Assembly: GCA_015068305.1 (NCBI GenBank)
Contig: SVKV01000006.1
Location: forward strand, 1 to 64,000
Reading direction: 5' to 3'
Length of the DNA: 64,000 bases
Source of the DNA: Oscillospiraceae bacterium
Lineage (GTDB): Bacteria; Bacillota; Clostridia; Oscillospirales; Oscillospiraceae
Positions within the stretch are counted from its first letter, which is position 1. Each line of letters starts with the position of its first letter. Positions 32,672 to 40,461 of the stretch are shown here, piece by piece. The translations under genes were made by a program, and so were the position numbers. The notes under the pieces are model-generated. The model searched no databases and had not been told where the DNA came from. It saw only the letters and a program-made list of their open reading frames with translations.

Positions 32672-35098
32672 ATGCCTGTTTACGATTTTTCCGCCATTGA
32701 AAAGAAATGGCACAAATACTGGGAGGAGAACAATACCTTTGCCACCGATGTGTGGGATTTCTCCAAGCCCAAGTACTATGTTCTGGATATGTTCCCCTAT
32801 CCTTCCGGTGTGGGTCTGCACGCAGGCCACCCCGAGGGCTATACCGCAACCGATATCATGTCCCGCATGAAGCGCATGCAGGGCTACAATGTGCTGCACC
32901 CCATGGGCTACGACTCCTTTGGTCTGCCCGCCGAGCAGTATGCCGTCGATACCGGCAACCATCCTGCCGGCTTTACGGAGAAGAACATTGCCACCTTCTC
33001 CGGTCAGCTGAAGGAACTGGGCTTTGACTATGACTGGTCCAAGGTCATCGCTACCTCTGACCCCGAGTTCTACAAGTGGACCCAGTGGATTTTCAAGAAG
33101 CTGTGGGAAGCAGGCTATGCCAAGCGCATCGAAATGCCTGTCAACTGGTGTGAAGCACTGGGCACGGTCCTTGCCAACGACGAGGTCATCGACGGCAAGT
33201 CCGAGCGCGGAGGCTATCCTGTCGTCAAGAAGAACATGATGCAGTGGGTCATTGACCAGCCCGCCTTTGCAGAAGCCCTGCTGGAGGGCCTGGATGAGAT
33301 TGACTGGCCCGAATCCACCAAGGAGATCCAGCGCAACTGGATCGGCAAGTCCACCGGCGTTGAGGTGGATTTCAAGCTGGTGGGCGGCGGTGCATTCTCC
33401 ATCTACACCACCTGCATTGAAACCATCTACGGCATCACCTTCATGGTTCTGGCTCCCGACGGCAAGATCACCGCATCTTTGCTGGACCGTGTTGAGAACC
33501 GGGAAGAAGTGGAAGCTTACATCGCAGAAGCTGCCAAGAAGAGCGACATCGATCGCACTGATGCCACTAAGACCAAGACCGGCTGCCCCCTGAAGGGCGT
33601 CTATGCCATCAACCCCGTCAACGGCAAGGAAGTCCCCGTGTTCATCGGCGACTTCGTCCTGGGCAACTACGGCACCGGTGCCGTCATGGCAGTTCCCAGC
33701 CACGACCAGCGTGACTTTGAGTATGCCATTGCCCACAATATCCCCATGATCCAGGTCATTGAGGGCCGCGATGTTTCTGAGTGTGCTTTCGAGAAGCAGG
33801 ATTACCTGGGCAAGGGCTGTAAGCTGATCAACTCCGAGGAGTTCACCGGTCTGACCGTGGAAGAAGCTAAGGAAGCCATTACCTGCAAGCTGGAAAATGC
33901 CGGTGTTGCAAGACGGAAGAATAACTACCACTTCCGCGAGTGGATCTTTGCCCGCCAGCGCTACTGGGGCGAGCCTGTTCCCTGTGTGTATACCGAGGAC
34001 GGCGAAACTGTCTTCCTGCCCGATGAAGAACTGCCTCTGGTGCTGCCCGTTCTGGAGGATTACAAGGGCCGCGGCGGCCAGGCACCTCTGGAAAATGCCG
34101 AGGAATGGAAGTACTATGACAACAACGGCCTGAAGGGCAAGCGGGAAACCTCCACCATGCCCGGCTCCGCTGGTTCCTCCTGGTACTACATGCGCTATAT
34201 TGATCCCAAGAACGACAAGGCCCTGTGCGATCCGGAACTGCTGAAGCACTGGCTGCCTGTTGACCTGTATGTGGGCGGTCCCGAGCACGCCGTGGGTCAT
34301 CTGATCTACTCCCGTATCTGGAACCGGTTCCTGTATGACCAGGGTGTTTCTCCTGTCAAGGAGCCCTTCAAGAAGCTGGTCCATCAGGGCATGATCCTGG
34401 GTGAGAACGGCATCAAGATGGGCAAGCGGTTCCCCGAATTCGTGGTTAACCCCTCCGACATCGTCCGGGAGTACGGCGCAGATACCCTGCGTCTGTACGA
34501 GATGTTCATGGGTCCTCTGGAGGTTTCCAAGCCCTGGAGCGCCACCGGTGTTGCCGGTGCCAAGAAGTTCATCAACCGCGTGTGGAACTTCTTCTCCGAG
34601 AGCGCCAACATCACCGATGCCGACGATGGCAAGCTGACCAAAATCTACCACCAGACCGTCAAGAAGGTCACCTCTGACTTTGAGACTCTGGGCTTCAATA
34701 CCGCCATTGCCCAGATGATGGTCTTCGTCAACGAGGTTTACAAGGCAGGCACCTGCCCCAGAGAATATGCCGAGGGCTTCATCAAGATGATGTCCTGCAT
34801 CACTCCCCATGTGGGCGAAGAGCTGTGGCAGCTGCTGGGCCATGACAAGACCATTGCCTACGAAAAGTGGCCCGAGTACTCCGAGGAAAAGTGCAAGGAC
34901 AACGAGGTTACCATCGCCGTCCAGGTCAACGGCAAGATGCGCGGCACTGTGATGATGGCTGCAGATCTTGACAATGATACGGTTGTTCAGAACGTCCTGG
35001 CCAACGAAAAGATCGCTGCTTTCCTCTCTAAGCAGGAAGGCCAGATCCGCAAGACCATCGTGGTTAAGAACAAGCTGGTCAATTTGATCGTGAAGTAA
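32672..35098 (+). CDS. leuS: Leucyl-tRNA synthetase
   Basis: Class Ia synthetase charging tRNA-Leu. The 808 residues hold the HIGH-type motif PYPSGVGLHAGHPEGYT (about 43-59), a CP1 editing insertion (about 220-420), REWIFARQRYWGEPVP, the KMSKS region, and the anticodon and C-terminal domains ending MRGTVMM..KLVNLIVK. Two key motifs differ from textbook forms: KMGKRFPEFVVNP replaces KMSKS near residue 582, and the editing T-rich loop reads TTCIETIYG (about 246) where many enzymes have TTRPDTLFG. The editing aspartate context SHDQRDFEYA is kept. ATG 32672 with GAGGTGA upstream is preferred over the TTG at 32654. Last gene before a terminator. Confidence 0.96.
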   Translation: MPVYDFSAIEKKWHKYWEENNTFATDVWDFSKPKYYVLDMFPYPSGVGLHAGHPEGYTATDIMSRMKRMQGYNVLHPMGYDSFGLPAEQYAVDTGNHPAGFTEKNIATFSGQLKELGFDYDWSKVIATSDPEFYKWTQWIFKKLWEAGYAKRIEMPVNWCEALGTVLANDEVIDGKSERGGYPVVKKNMMQWVIDQPAFAEALLEGLDEIDWPESTKEIQRNWIGKSTGVEVDFKLVGGGAFSIYTTCIETIYGITFMVLAPDGKITASLLDRVENREEVEAYIAEAAKKSDIDRTDATKTKTGCPLKGVYAINPVNGKEVPVFIGDFVLGNYGTGAVMAVPSHDQRDFEYAIAHNIPMIQVIEGRDVSECAFEKQDYLGKGCKLINSEEFTGLTVEEAKEAITCKLENAGVARRKNNYHFREWIFARQRYWGEPVPCVYTEDGETVFLPDEELPLVLPVLEDYKGRGGQAPLENAEEWKYYDNNGLKGKRETSTMPGSAGSSWYYMRYIDPKNDKALCDPELLKHWLPVDLYVGGPEHAVGHLIYSRIWNRFLYDQGVSPVKEPFKKLVHQGMILGENGIKMGKRFPEFVVNPSDIVREYGADTLRLYEMFMGPLEVSKPWSATGVAGAKKFINRVWNFFSESANITDADDGKLTKIYHQTVKKVTSDFETLGFNTAIAQMMVFVNEVYKAGTCPREYAEGFIKMMSCITPHVGEELWQLLGHDKTIAYEKWPEYSEEKCKDNEVTIAVQVNGKMRGTVMMAADLDNDTVVQNVLANEKIAAFLSKQEGQIRKTIVVKNKLVNLIVK

Positions 35099-35106
35099 AT
35101 CTGTCA

Positions 35107-35140
35107 AAACAGGCTGCGGATCATACGCAGCCTGTTTTTC
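35107..35140 (+). terminator. intrinsic terminator after leuS
   Basis: AACAGGCTGCG/CGCAGCCTGTT, 11 bp, loop GATCATA, followed by TTTC. It ends the smc-leuS run. Confidence 0.9.
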
Positions 35141-35155
35141 ATCGGGAGGCTTTTT

Positions 35156-36172
35156 ATGGACAATCGAATCTGGTTTAAGCAGGCCCAGTACGGCATGATG
35201 GCCCACTGGGGGCTTTACAGTCTGCTGGCGGGAGAATACCGGGGCAGACGTTCCGGTAATTATGCCGAGTGGATCCAAAGCGACATGGCAATTCCTAATT
35301 CCGAATATGCCCGGCTGGCGGAAGCATTCAATCCGGTATACTTCGATGCGGATGAGTGGATCCGGCTTGCCAGAGATGCCGGGATGAAGTATTTTGTTTT
35401 CACAGCAAAGCACCACGACGGCTTTGCCATGTTCCGTTCCAAAGCGGACCGGTTCAATGTGGTGGATGCAACTCCCTTCCGCCGGGATGTGGTGGAGGAA
35501 CTGGCCAATGCCTGTGACCGGCATGGACTGAAATTCGGCCTGTACTATTCCCAGGAACTGGACTGGGCCCATCCTCACGGCGGCGGCTATACCCGCACAG
35601 ACCCCTGCGCCGGAACCAGCTGGGATAACAATTGGGACTTTCCTGACCGGGAGAAGAAGGATTTTGGCATCTGCTTTGAAGAAAAAATCAAACCCCAGGT
35701 CCGGGAGATCCTTACAAACTACGGCGATTTGTGCCTGATCTGGTTCGATGTGCCCCATACCATCACTTCTGATCAGAGCATGGAGCTTTACCGGATGGTC
35801 AAGGAACATCAGCCCGGGTGCCTGATCAATTCGCGCCTGGGAAACGGAGCCTATGACTATGTTTCCCTGGGGGACAATGAATATCCCCGGGAAGCACCCC
35901 CGGAAAACTGTAAGGCAGACCCCAACAGTGTGGACGGGTTTAAGGATTCTCCCTATGGCCTGTATGAAACACCCGCTACCATGAATGCATCCTGGGGCTT
36001 CCGCTATTATGATCAGAATTGGCTGTCGGGGGATGCGATCCGGAAAAAGCGGGAAGCGCTGAAGGGACTGGGAATCAATTATTTGCTGAATGTGGGGCCC
36101 GATGGACTGGGAAGAATTCCTTCATTTTGCCGGGATGCCCTTCTGGAAGCAGCGATTCGGGTAGACGGGTAA
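35156..36172 (+). CDS. GH29 alpha-L-fucosidase, cytoplasmic
   Basis: Glycoside hydrolase family 29 catalytic domain, which releases L-fucose from glycans with retention. WFKQAQYGMMAHWGLYSLLAG at the start, GMKYFVFTAKHHDGFAMF and the nucleophile strand CLIWFDVPH (Asp198) are visible; GINYLLNVGPDGLGRIP ends the barrel. At 338 residues it has only the barrel and no C-terminal beta domain. There is no signal peptide, so it should act on imported fucosyl-oligosaccharides. It has its own GGGAGG ribosome binding site just after the leuS terminator; no promoter of its own is obvious. The acid/base residue cannot be assigned safely. Confidence 0.85.
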   Translation: MDNRIWFKQAQYGMMAHWGLYSLLAGEYRGRRSGNYAEWIQSDMAIPNSEYARLAEAFNPVYFDADEWIRLARDAGMKYFVFTAKHHDGFAMFRSKADRFNVVDATPFRRDVVEELANACDRHGLKFGLYYSQELDWAHPHGGGYTRTDPCAGTSWDNNWDFPDREKKDFGICFEEKIKPQVREILTNYGDLCLIWFDVPHTITSDQSMELYRMVKEHQPGCLINSRLGNGAYDYVSLGDNEYPREAPPENCKADPNSVDGFKDSPYGLYETPATMNASWGFRYYDQNWLSGDAIRKKREALKGLGINYLLNVGPDGLGRIPSFCRDALLEAAIRVDG

Positions 36173-36201
36173 AGATTTTTGTAATTTTATTGAATTCCTG
36201 C

Positions 36202-36230
36202 TTGACATTCGGCGAATTACTGATTATAAT
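36202..36230 (+). promoter_or_regulatory. consensus sigma-A promoter of rpsU
   Basis: TTGACA, 17 bases, TATAAT: a perfect consensus. The roughly 65-base leader contains GCATCC/GGATGC (about 36259-36280), a small stem just before the ribosome binding site. Confidence 0.9.
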
Positions 36231-36300
36231 ATTCAAGCCTAATGTTAGGTCCTGAACGCATCCTGGACTTAGCCGGATGCTATTGAGGGGAGGGAAAACA

Positions 36301-36483
36301 ATGTCTGAAATTCGCGTTAAGGAAAACGAAACTCTGGAGAGCGCTCTGCGCCGTTTCAAGCGTAGCTGTGCCAAGGAGGGCGTTATCGCTGAAGTTAAGA
36401 AGCGCGAGCATTACGTCAGCCCCAGCCTGAAGCGTAAGCAGAAGTCTGAAGCTGCCCGTAAGAACAAGAGAAAGTTCTATTAA
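36301..36483 (+). CDS. rpsU: Small ribosomal subunit protein bS21
   Basis: A 60-residue basic ribosomal protein of the 30S platform, near the Shine-Dalgarno helix of 16S r[23 protein letters not shown] and [21 protein letters not shown] match the family end to end. GGGGAGGG lies 7-8 bases before ATG 36301; the track start at 36277 adds eight residues that overlap this site and is rejected. It has a strong promoter and terminator of its own, so it is a single-gene unit. The codons are biased like those of other highly expressed genes here. Confidence 0.96.
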   Translation: MSEIRVKENETLESALRRFKRSCAKEGVIAEVKKREHYVSPSLKRKQKSEAARKNKRKFY

Positions 36484-36509
36484 TTGAAAATCCCTCTTGA
36501 TTTATGCTC

Positions 36510-36540
36510 AAAACCGCTCACCGAAAGGTGAGCGGTTTTT
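36510..36540. terminator. intrinsic terminator after rpsU, possibly bidirectional
   Basis: AAAACCGCTCACC/GGTGAGCGGTTTT with a GAAA loop and TTTTTGC after it. On the minus strand the A-run becomes a T-run, so it can also end the convergent regulator gene. Confidence 0.92.
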
Positions 36541-36545
36541 GCATC

Positions 36546-37103
36546 TTAATTGGTATGTTTTGTTGTATGTACCTTGTGCTCAGCCAGGGAGTGGAAGGTA
36601 GCCATGTTTTTTAGATACATTTCAATTCCACTCAAAATATCTTCATCTGCCCCATTGGTGATTTGGACATCAACGTGTGTAATACCGTTGAAGGCATCCA
36701 ATTCTTCCTCACGAAGAGGCTGACTGGTGGCAGTGAACAGGTATTTCACTTCTTTTTTATGCTCAGCCTCAAACTCAGCAACAGCCAAAGCTGTTTCGTA
36801 ATCTGTCAGAATAACTGCAGGCTGAAAATGATATCTACCGATGAGATCGGCAATCTTCTGCCCCAATTCTTCGGTTTCTGCTACGACAATGGCCTGCTTC
36901 CGGGCGGTATTTCGGCCCAGCAGTTCATCCGTTGTCACTTCAAAAAAGTCTGCCAGTGCGCAAAGCATCAGAATATCCGGCAGGGTATAGCCATTCTCCC
37001 ATTTGGATACGGCGGCTGCGGTGACACCCAGCTCCGCCGCAAGCTCCTCCTGGGTGATGTTTTTCTGTTTTCTCAGTTCCTGAATATTTCTTCCGATGTT
37101 CAT
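36546..37103 (-). CDS. XRE-family transcriptional regulator with unknown C-terminal domain
   Basis: A 185-residue DNA-binding protein. Residues 4-65 are a Cro/CI-type helix-turn-helix (NIQELRKQKNITQEELAAEL, VTAAAVSKWENGYTLPDILML, then the TTDELLG end). The C-terminal 115 residues (VVAETEELGQKIADLIG, FQPAVILTDYETALAVAEFE, THVDVQITNGADEDI) form an alpha/beta domain I do not recognise. The track's TTG start is replaced by ATG 37103, which has GGAGGT 6 bases upstream. Two palindromes lie in its promoter and leader, suggesting autoregulation. No adjacent target is obvious. Confidence 0.85.
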   Translation of the reverse strand: MNIGRNIQELRKQKNITQEELAAELGVTAAAVSKWENGYTLPDILMLCALADFFEVTTDELLGRNTARKQAIVVAETEELGQKIADLIGRYHFQPAVILTDYETALAVAEFEAEHKKEVKYLFTATSQPLREEELDAFNGITHVDVQITNGADEDILSGIEMYLKNMATFHSLAEHKVHTTKHTN

Positions 37104-37125
37104 ATTGAAACCTCCAAAGTTGATT

Positions 37126-37139
37126 TCAAAGATCTTTGA
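37126..37139. promoter_or_regulatory. 14-bp palindrome in the regulator's leader
   Basis: TCAAAGATCTTTGA is a perfect palindrome near the expected transcription start of the XRE gene. It is an operator candidate. Confidence 0.5.
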
Positions 37140-37146
37140 TGGCTTC

Positions 37147-37175
37147 ATGATAGCATGGAATCTGAGATTCCGCAA
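37147..37175 (-). promoter_or_regulatory. promoter of the XRE regulator with embedded palindrome
   Basis: On the minus strand TTGCGG, 17 bases, TATCAT, with an extended TGC before the -10. GGAATCTGAGATTCC (37157-37171), a 7-1-7 perfect inverted repeat, occupies the spacer, the usual place for an autorepressor site. Confidence 0.6.
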
Positions 37176-37182
37176 TGGAGCG

Positions 37183-37908
37183 TCAGGCAGATGACTTTCC
37201 TGTTGGGAAAGTCCCCAGCTCCTGCCACAATCCTACGGCGCGGCTCACGCCCAGCTCTGCGGCCAATTCCAGTTTCTTTTCGAGGCTTTCCGGGGTATCA
37301 AACAGAGTGAAATTAATGGAATCTCCGGTGATCTGCGTGCGGTAGCAGCAGCGCAAAGCTTCCTCATAGAAGCCGCCCTCAAGCTGCTGTGTGGGAAAAA
37401 CCGGATGATGGGTCATTCCTTTTTCTGTGATCTGCACCTCTTCCTGGCACAGGGCAGCCTCCAGCCAGATATCTCTTCCGCGCCACGGTGCGATGTGCTG
37501 CTCCGAAGGAATGTGAAGGGGAGCAGGGGAGAGAAAAACCGGACAGTCAAGGGGCTGCGCAAAGCCTTCGGTGACTGCTGCGGGACAGGGCAGCTTCTTA
37601 AGGATCGTTGTCACCATTGCGACGGATTCGGGCTCCGGGGGACGCTGAAAGTCCAGCAAAACACTTTCGCAGCTTAGACGGGAAACCGCATCGGCAAGCT
37701 GACCGGCCACCAGATCGGGACTGTGGCCGGCGCAGGCCATCCGGTCGTTGAGAATGAGCATGGCTTTTTCCGGCAGGACATCCGGGATGCCGGCAAGACC
37801 TGCGCCGTAAGGGGAAAAGTGGCAGGCCATATAGGCGCAGGGAAAGGTGGGGGATGGCGCCGCGGAAATTTCAGTGGCAGTCATCGCAAGATAAAGGGGC
37901 AAAACCAT
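37183..37908 (-). CDS. Conserved-looking protein of unknown function
   Basis: I do not recognise this 241-residue protein. It reads as a real gene: GAGGGTG ribosome binding site 8 bases before ATG 37908, no internal stops and a balanced composition. Repeated short hydrophobic strands (KAMLILNDRMA, CESVLLDFQRP, CPVFLSPAPLHI, DIWLEAALCQEE) alternating with helices look like an alpha/beta barrel, but no catalytic motif is clear. It has no signal peptide despite a hydrophobic start. Its start overlaps the promoter of divergent yqeG, and its stop is 8 bases before the -35 of the downstream XRE gene. Function unknown. Confidence 0.65.
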   Translation of the reverse strand: MVLPLYLAMTATEISAAPSPTFPCAYMACHFSPYGAGLAGIPDVLPEKAMLILNDRMACAGHSPDLVAGQLADAVSRLSCESVLLDFQRPPEPESVAMVTTILKKLPCPAAVTEGFAQPLDCPVFLSPAPLHIPSEQHIAPWRGRDIWLEAALCQEEVQITEKGMTHHPVFPTQQLEGGFYEEALRCCYRTQITGDSINFTLFDTPESLEKKLELAAELGVSRAVGLWQELGTFPTGKSSA

Positions 37909-37936
37909 GGACAAATCACCCTCGTCGTGTTATAAT
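37908..37936 (+). promoter_or_regulatory. sigma-A promoter of yqeG-papA
   Basis: TGGACA, 17 bases, TATAAT, with TGT before the -10. The -35 lies over the first codons of the divergent unknown gene. Confidence 0.6.
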
Positions 37937-37970
37937 TCATCCATATCCTATGAAAGCTAAGAGGTATGAT

Positions 37971-38483
37971 ATGCCTTTTCCGTTACTCCCCGGTATCATT
38001 ACCGACGAACTGACCGACCTGACCCCGGAACTGCTGCAGGAGCATGGCATCCGGCTGCTGATGATGGATTTTGATAATACCATCGTCCCCTATACCACCG
38101 ATGCTCCCACCCCGCTGATGGAGCAGTGGCTCATGGATATGGCGGAATGTGATATCCACATTTGCGTTGTGTCCAACAGCAAGCGGGACCGGGTGAAGGT
38201 TTTCTGCAATAAATACGGCATTGCCTGCATCACCCACGCGAAGAAGCCCTTTACCAAAGGAATTCGGGAATGCCTTTCAAAGTATGGCATCCCGGCATCC
38301 GAAGCGGCGTTGGTGGGCGATCAGATCTACACCGATACCTTCGGTGCCAACAATGCAGGCTGCCTGCCCATTCTGGTCCGGGCAATCGACAATCATAATA
38401 TCTGGCTGAAGCTGCGTCATGTGGCGGAACTGCCTTTTATTTTTGCTGCAAGAAAAAGGAGAATCAACCATGAAAAATCTTGA
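37971..38483 (+). CDS. yqeG: YqeG-family HAD phosphatase
   Basis: HAD-superfamily (subclass IIIA) hydrolase of 170 residues. RLLMMDFDNTIVPYTT supplies the catalytic DxDxT near residues 28-32, VVSNSKRDRV the motif II Ser and AKKPFTKGIRECL the motif III Lys; VGDQIYTDTFGANNAG is motif IV. The physiological substrate is uncertain; relatives occur in the Bacillus yqeG-yqeH region. ATG 37971 follows AAGAGG by 5-6 bases; the track start 37854 lies upstream of the promoter and is rejected. It overlaps the peptidase gene by 14 bases. Confidence 0.9.
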   Translation: MPFPLLPGIITDELTDLTPELLQEHGIRLLMMDFDNTIVPYTTDAPTPLMEQWLMDMAECDIHICVVSNSKRDRVKVFCNKYGIACITHAKKPFTKGIRECLSKYGIPASEAALVGDQIYTDTFGANNAGCLPILVRAIDNHNIWLKLRHVAELPFIFAARKRRINHEKS

Positions 38484-39531
38484 TAAGTATCTGTCCCTGC
38501 TGGGAGAAGAAGTGGACGGCCTGCTGCTGACCAGCCGCTACAGCCGTCACTACGGCGCTGAGTTTGACATTGCCGAGGGCGTTGCCATCGTCACCGCCAA
38601 GGGCTGCCGTTATTTCACCGACAGTCGCTACATCGAGTCCGCCCAGCGGGATCTGAAGGGCTTTGAGGTGCTGTGTGTCGACAAGATCGGCTACATGAAG
38701 CTCCTGAACGACGCCATCGCAGATTTCGGTGTTACCGTTCTGGGCTACGAAGAGCCCTATCTGACCGTTGCCGAGCTGATGGGCTATGAGAAGAATCTGA
38801 ACGCCAAGCTGATTCCCTTCAATGAGAAGATCTATGCCTTCCGGGGCGTTAAGGAAAGCTGGGAGCTGGATCTGATGCGCAAGGCCCAGGATATCACCGA
38901 TAAGGCTTTTGCTGAGGTGGTTACCCGCCTGAAGGCAGGCATGACTGAGCTGGAGCTCCAGGCAGAACTGATCTACTGCCTGTACAAGAACGGCGCCACC
39001 GGTCTGGCATTTGATCCCATCGTGGTTTCCGGCCCCAACACCAGCCTGCCCCACGGCGTGGCCGGCGAGCGTGTGATCTGCGAAGGCGACTTCGTGACCA
39101 TGGACTTCGGCGCTTCCTACATGGGCTACTGCTCCGATATGACCCGCACCGTTGCCGTTGGCTTTGCCACCGAGGAAATGAAGAAGGTCTACAACACCGT
39201 TCTGGAAGCACAGCTGGCAGGTCTGGCCGTCTCCAAGGCCGGTGTGCCCGGTATGGACATCGACGGCGCTGCCCGGAAGGTCATTGCCGATGCCGGTTAC
39301 GGCGAGTACTTCGGCCATGGCTACGGCCACAGCCTGGGCCTGGAGATCCACGAGGGTCCCAACCCCAATCCCAGAAATGAGCTGGGTATGCCGGTGGGTG
39401 CGGTTGCTTCTGCCGAGCCCGGCATCTATCTGCCCGGCAAATTCGGTGTCCGCATTGAAGATACCTGCATTTATCTGGAGGATGGCATCGAAATTCTGAC
39501 CCACAGCCCCAAAAATCTGATGATTATCTAA
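38470..39531 (+). CDS. M24 family Xaa-Pro aminopeptidase/dipeptidase
   Basis: A 353-residue metallopeptidase that cleaves N-terminal residues before proline. The N-terminal creatinase-like domain spans about 1-120. The pita-bread domain has all five metal ligands in the expected motifs: MDFGASYMGYCSDMTRTVAV (two Asp), GHGYGHSLGLEIHEGP (His), VASAEPGIYLPG (Glu) and GVRIEDT (Glu). AAGGAG precedes ATG 38470. It precedes efp, the same pair as yqhT(papA)-efp in Bacillus, which supports an aminopeptidase P-like role. Confidence 0.93.
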   Translation: MKNLDKYLSLLGEEVDGLLLTSRYSRHYGAEFDIAEGVAIVTAKGCRYFTDSRYIESAQRDLKGFEVLCVDKIGYMKLLNDAIADFGVTVLGYEEPYLTVAELMGYEKNLNAKLIPFNEKIYAFRGVKESWELDLMRKAQDITDKAFAEVVTRLKAGMTELELQAELIYCLYKNGATGLAFDPIVVSGPNTSLPHGVAGERVICEGDFVTMDFGASYMGYCSDMTRTVAVGFATEEMKKVYNTVLEAQLAGLAVSKAGVPGMDIDGAARKVIADAGYGEYFGHGYGHSLGLEIHEGPNPNPRNELGMPVGAVASAEPGIYLPGKFGVRIEDTCIYLEDGIEILTHSPKNLMII

Positions 39532-39549
39532 AAAAATTGCGATTCCCTC

Positions 39550-39578
39550 TTGCAAATTGTATCTTCTTCGGTTAGAAT
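39550..39578 (+). promoter_or_regulatory. sigma-A promoter of efp
   Basis: TTGCAA, 17 bases, TAGAAT, about 65 bases upstream of the efp start. Confidence 0.65.
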
Positions 39579-39642
39579 ATACAAGTTAAAGTATGCAAAC
39601 ATAAAACATCCGCAAGGATGACCATTTTAGGAGGATATTACA

Positions 39643-40206
39643 ATGATTTCTGCAGGCGATATTCGCAACGGCATTACTTTCGAGATGGACGGCAAGGTTA
39701 TGCAGGTCATCGAGTTCCAGCACGTCAAGCCCGGCAAGGGCGCTGCATTCGTTCGCGTGAAGATGCGCAACGTCATCACCGGCGGCGTGACCGAAACTTC
39801 CCTGAACCCCTCTGCCAAGTTCCCCACCGCTTTCATTGAGAGAAAGAAGATGGAGTACTCCTACAACGACGGCTCCCTGTACTACTTCATGGACCAGGAG
39901 ACCTACGAGCTGGAGCCCATCGACGGCGCTAACCTGGACGACTCCTTCAAGTTCGTCAAGGAGAACGACGTTTGCACCATCATGAGCTACAAGGGCAAGG
40001 TCTTCGGCGTCGAAGTCCCCAACTTTGTTGACCTGGTTGTTACCGAGACCGAGCCCGGTTTTGCCGGCAACACCGCTACCAACGTCACCAAGCCCGCTAC
40101 CGTTGAGACCGGCGCTGAGGTGAAGGTGCCCCTGTTTATCAACGAGGGCGACAAGATCCAGATCGACACCCGTACCGGTGAGTACCTGGGCCGTTCCAAG
40201 GCTTAA
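39643..40206 (+). CDS. efp: Elongation factor P
   Basis: Rescues ribosomes stalled at polyproline stretches. The 187 residues comprise a KOW-like domain and two OB domains ending YLGRSKA. The tip loop [16 protein letters not shown] carries Lys32, the position modified in other bacteria. The loop form PGKGA is the standard Lys type, but the modifying enzyme cannot be inferred from this window. It is preceded by AGGAGG and its own promoter, and by the Xaa-Pro peptidase gene. A 255-base region follows before the next gene. Confidence 0.96.
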   Translation: MISAGDIRNGITFEMDGKVMQVIEFQHVKPGKGAAFVRVKMRNVITGGVTETSLNPSAKFPTAFIERKKMEYSYNDGSLYYFMDQETYELEPIDGANLDDSFKFVKENDVCTIMSYKGKVFGVEVPNFVDLVVTETEPGFAGNTATNVTKPATVETGAEVKVPLFINEGDKIQIDTRTGEYLGRSKA

Positions 40207-40406
40207 GTTTATAGCGGTCACCGCTGTAAATCCTTTTCTGCCCTGTTGGCGTGTCTTTCGGCGCAGCTCGGCAGTTTGAAATCCTTGAAATACACAAAGT
40301 ATTCCTTCGGTTTTGAACTTTGATCTGCACCAAAATCCGTCGCCATCTGTACAAAAAAGTCTTTTCATCGGCGCCCGACTGTCCGATTGGATAAACTGTT
40401 AATTTC
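40207..40406. other. 200-bp non-coding stretch after efp, possible dispersed repeat
   Basis: No gene with a ribosome binding site is visible. The sequence is unlike its neighbours in base use, holds only a small stem (AGCGGTCACCGCT near 40214), and gives overlapping spurious ORFs on the minus strand. Its look suggests an interspersed intergenic element. This cannot be confirmed without other copies. Confidence 0.35.
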
Positions 40407-40435
40407 GGGGGACGATGCGCATCGTCCCCCTTTTT
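40407..40435 (+). terminator. intrinsic terminator after efp
   Basis: GGGGGACGAT/ATCGTCCCCC with a GCGC loop, followed by TTTTTC. Confidence 0.92.
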
Positions 40436-40461
40436 CAAAATTGTAGTAAGGAGTAATTACT

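Noticed and set aside
32285-35809. 1174-residue minus-strand ORF opposite rsfS, leuS and the fucosidase
   Set aside because: It spans three unrelated, well-supported plus-strand genes and has a low-complexity His/Gln/Leu-rich translation.
37854-37970. Extended N-terminus of YqeG in the ORF track
   Set aside because: It reads through the -35, -10 and ribosome binding site. ATG 37971 has correct spacing to AAGAGG.
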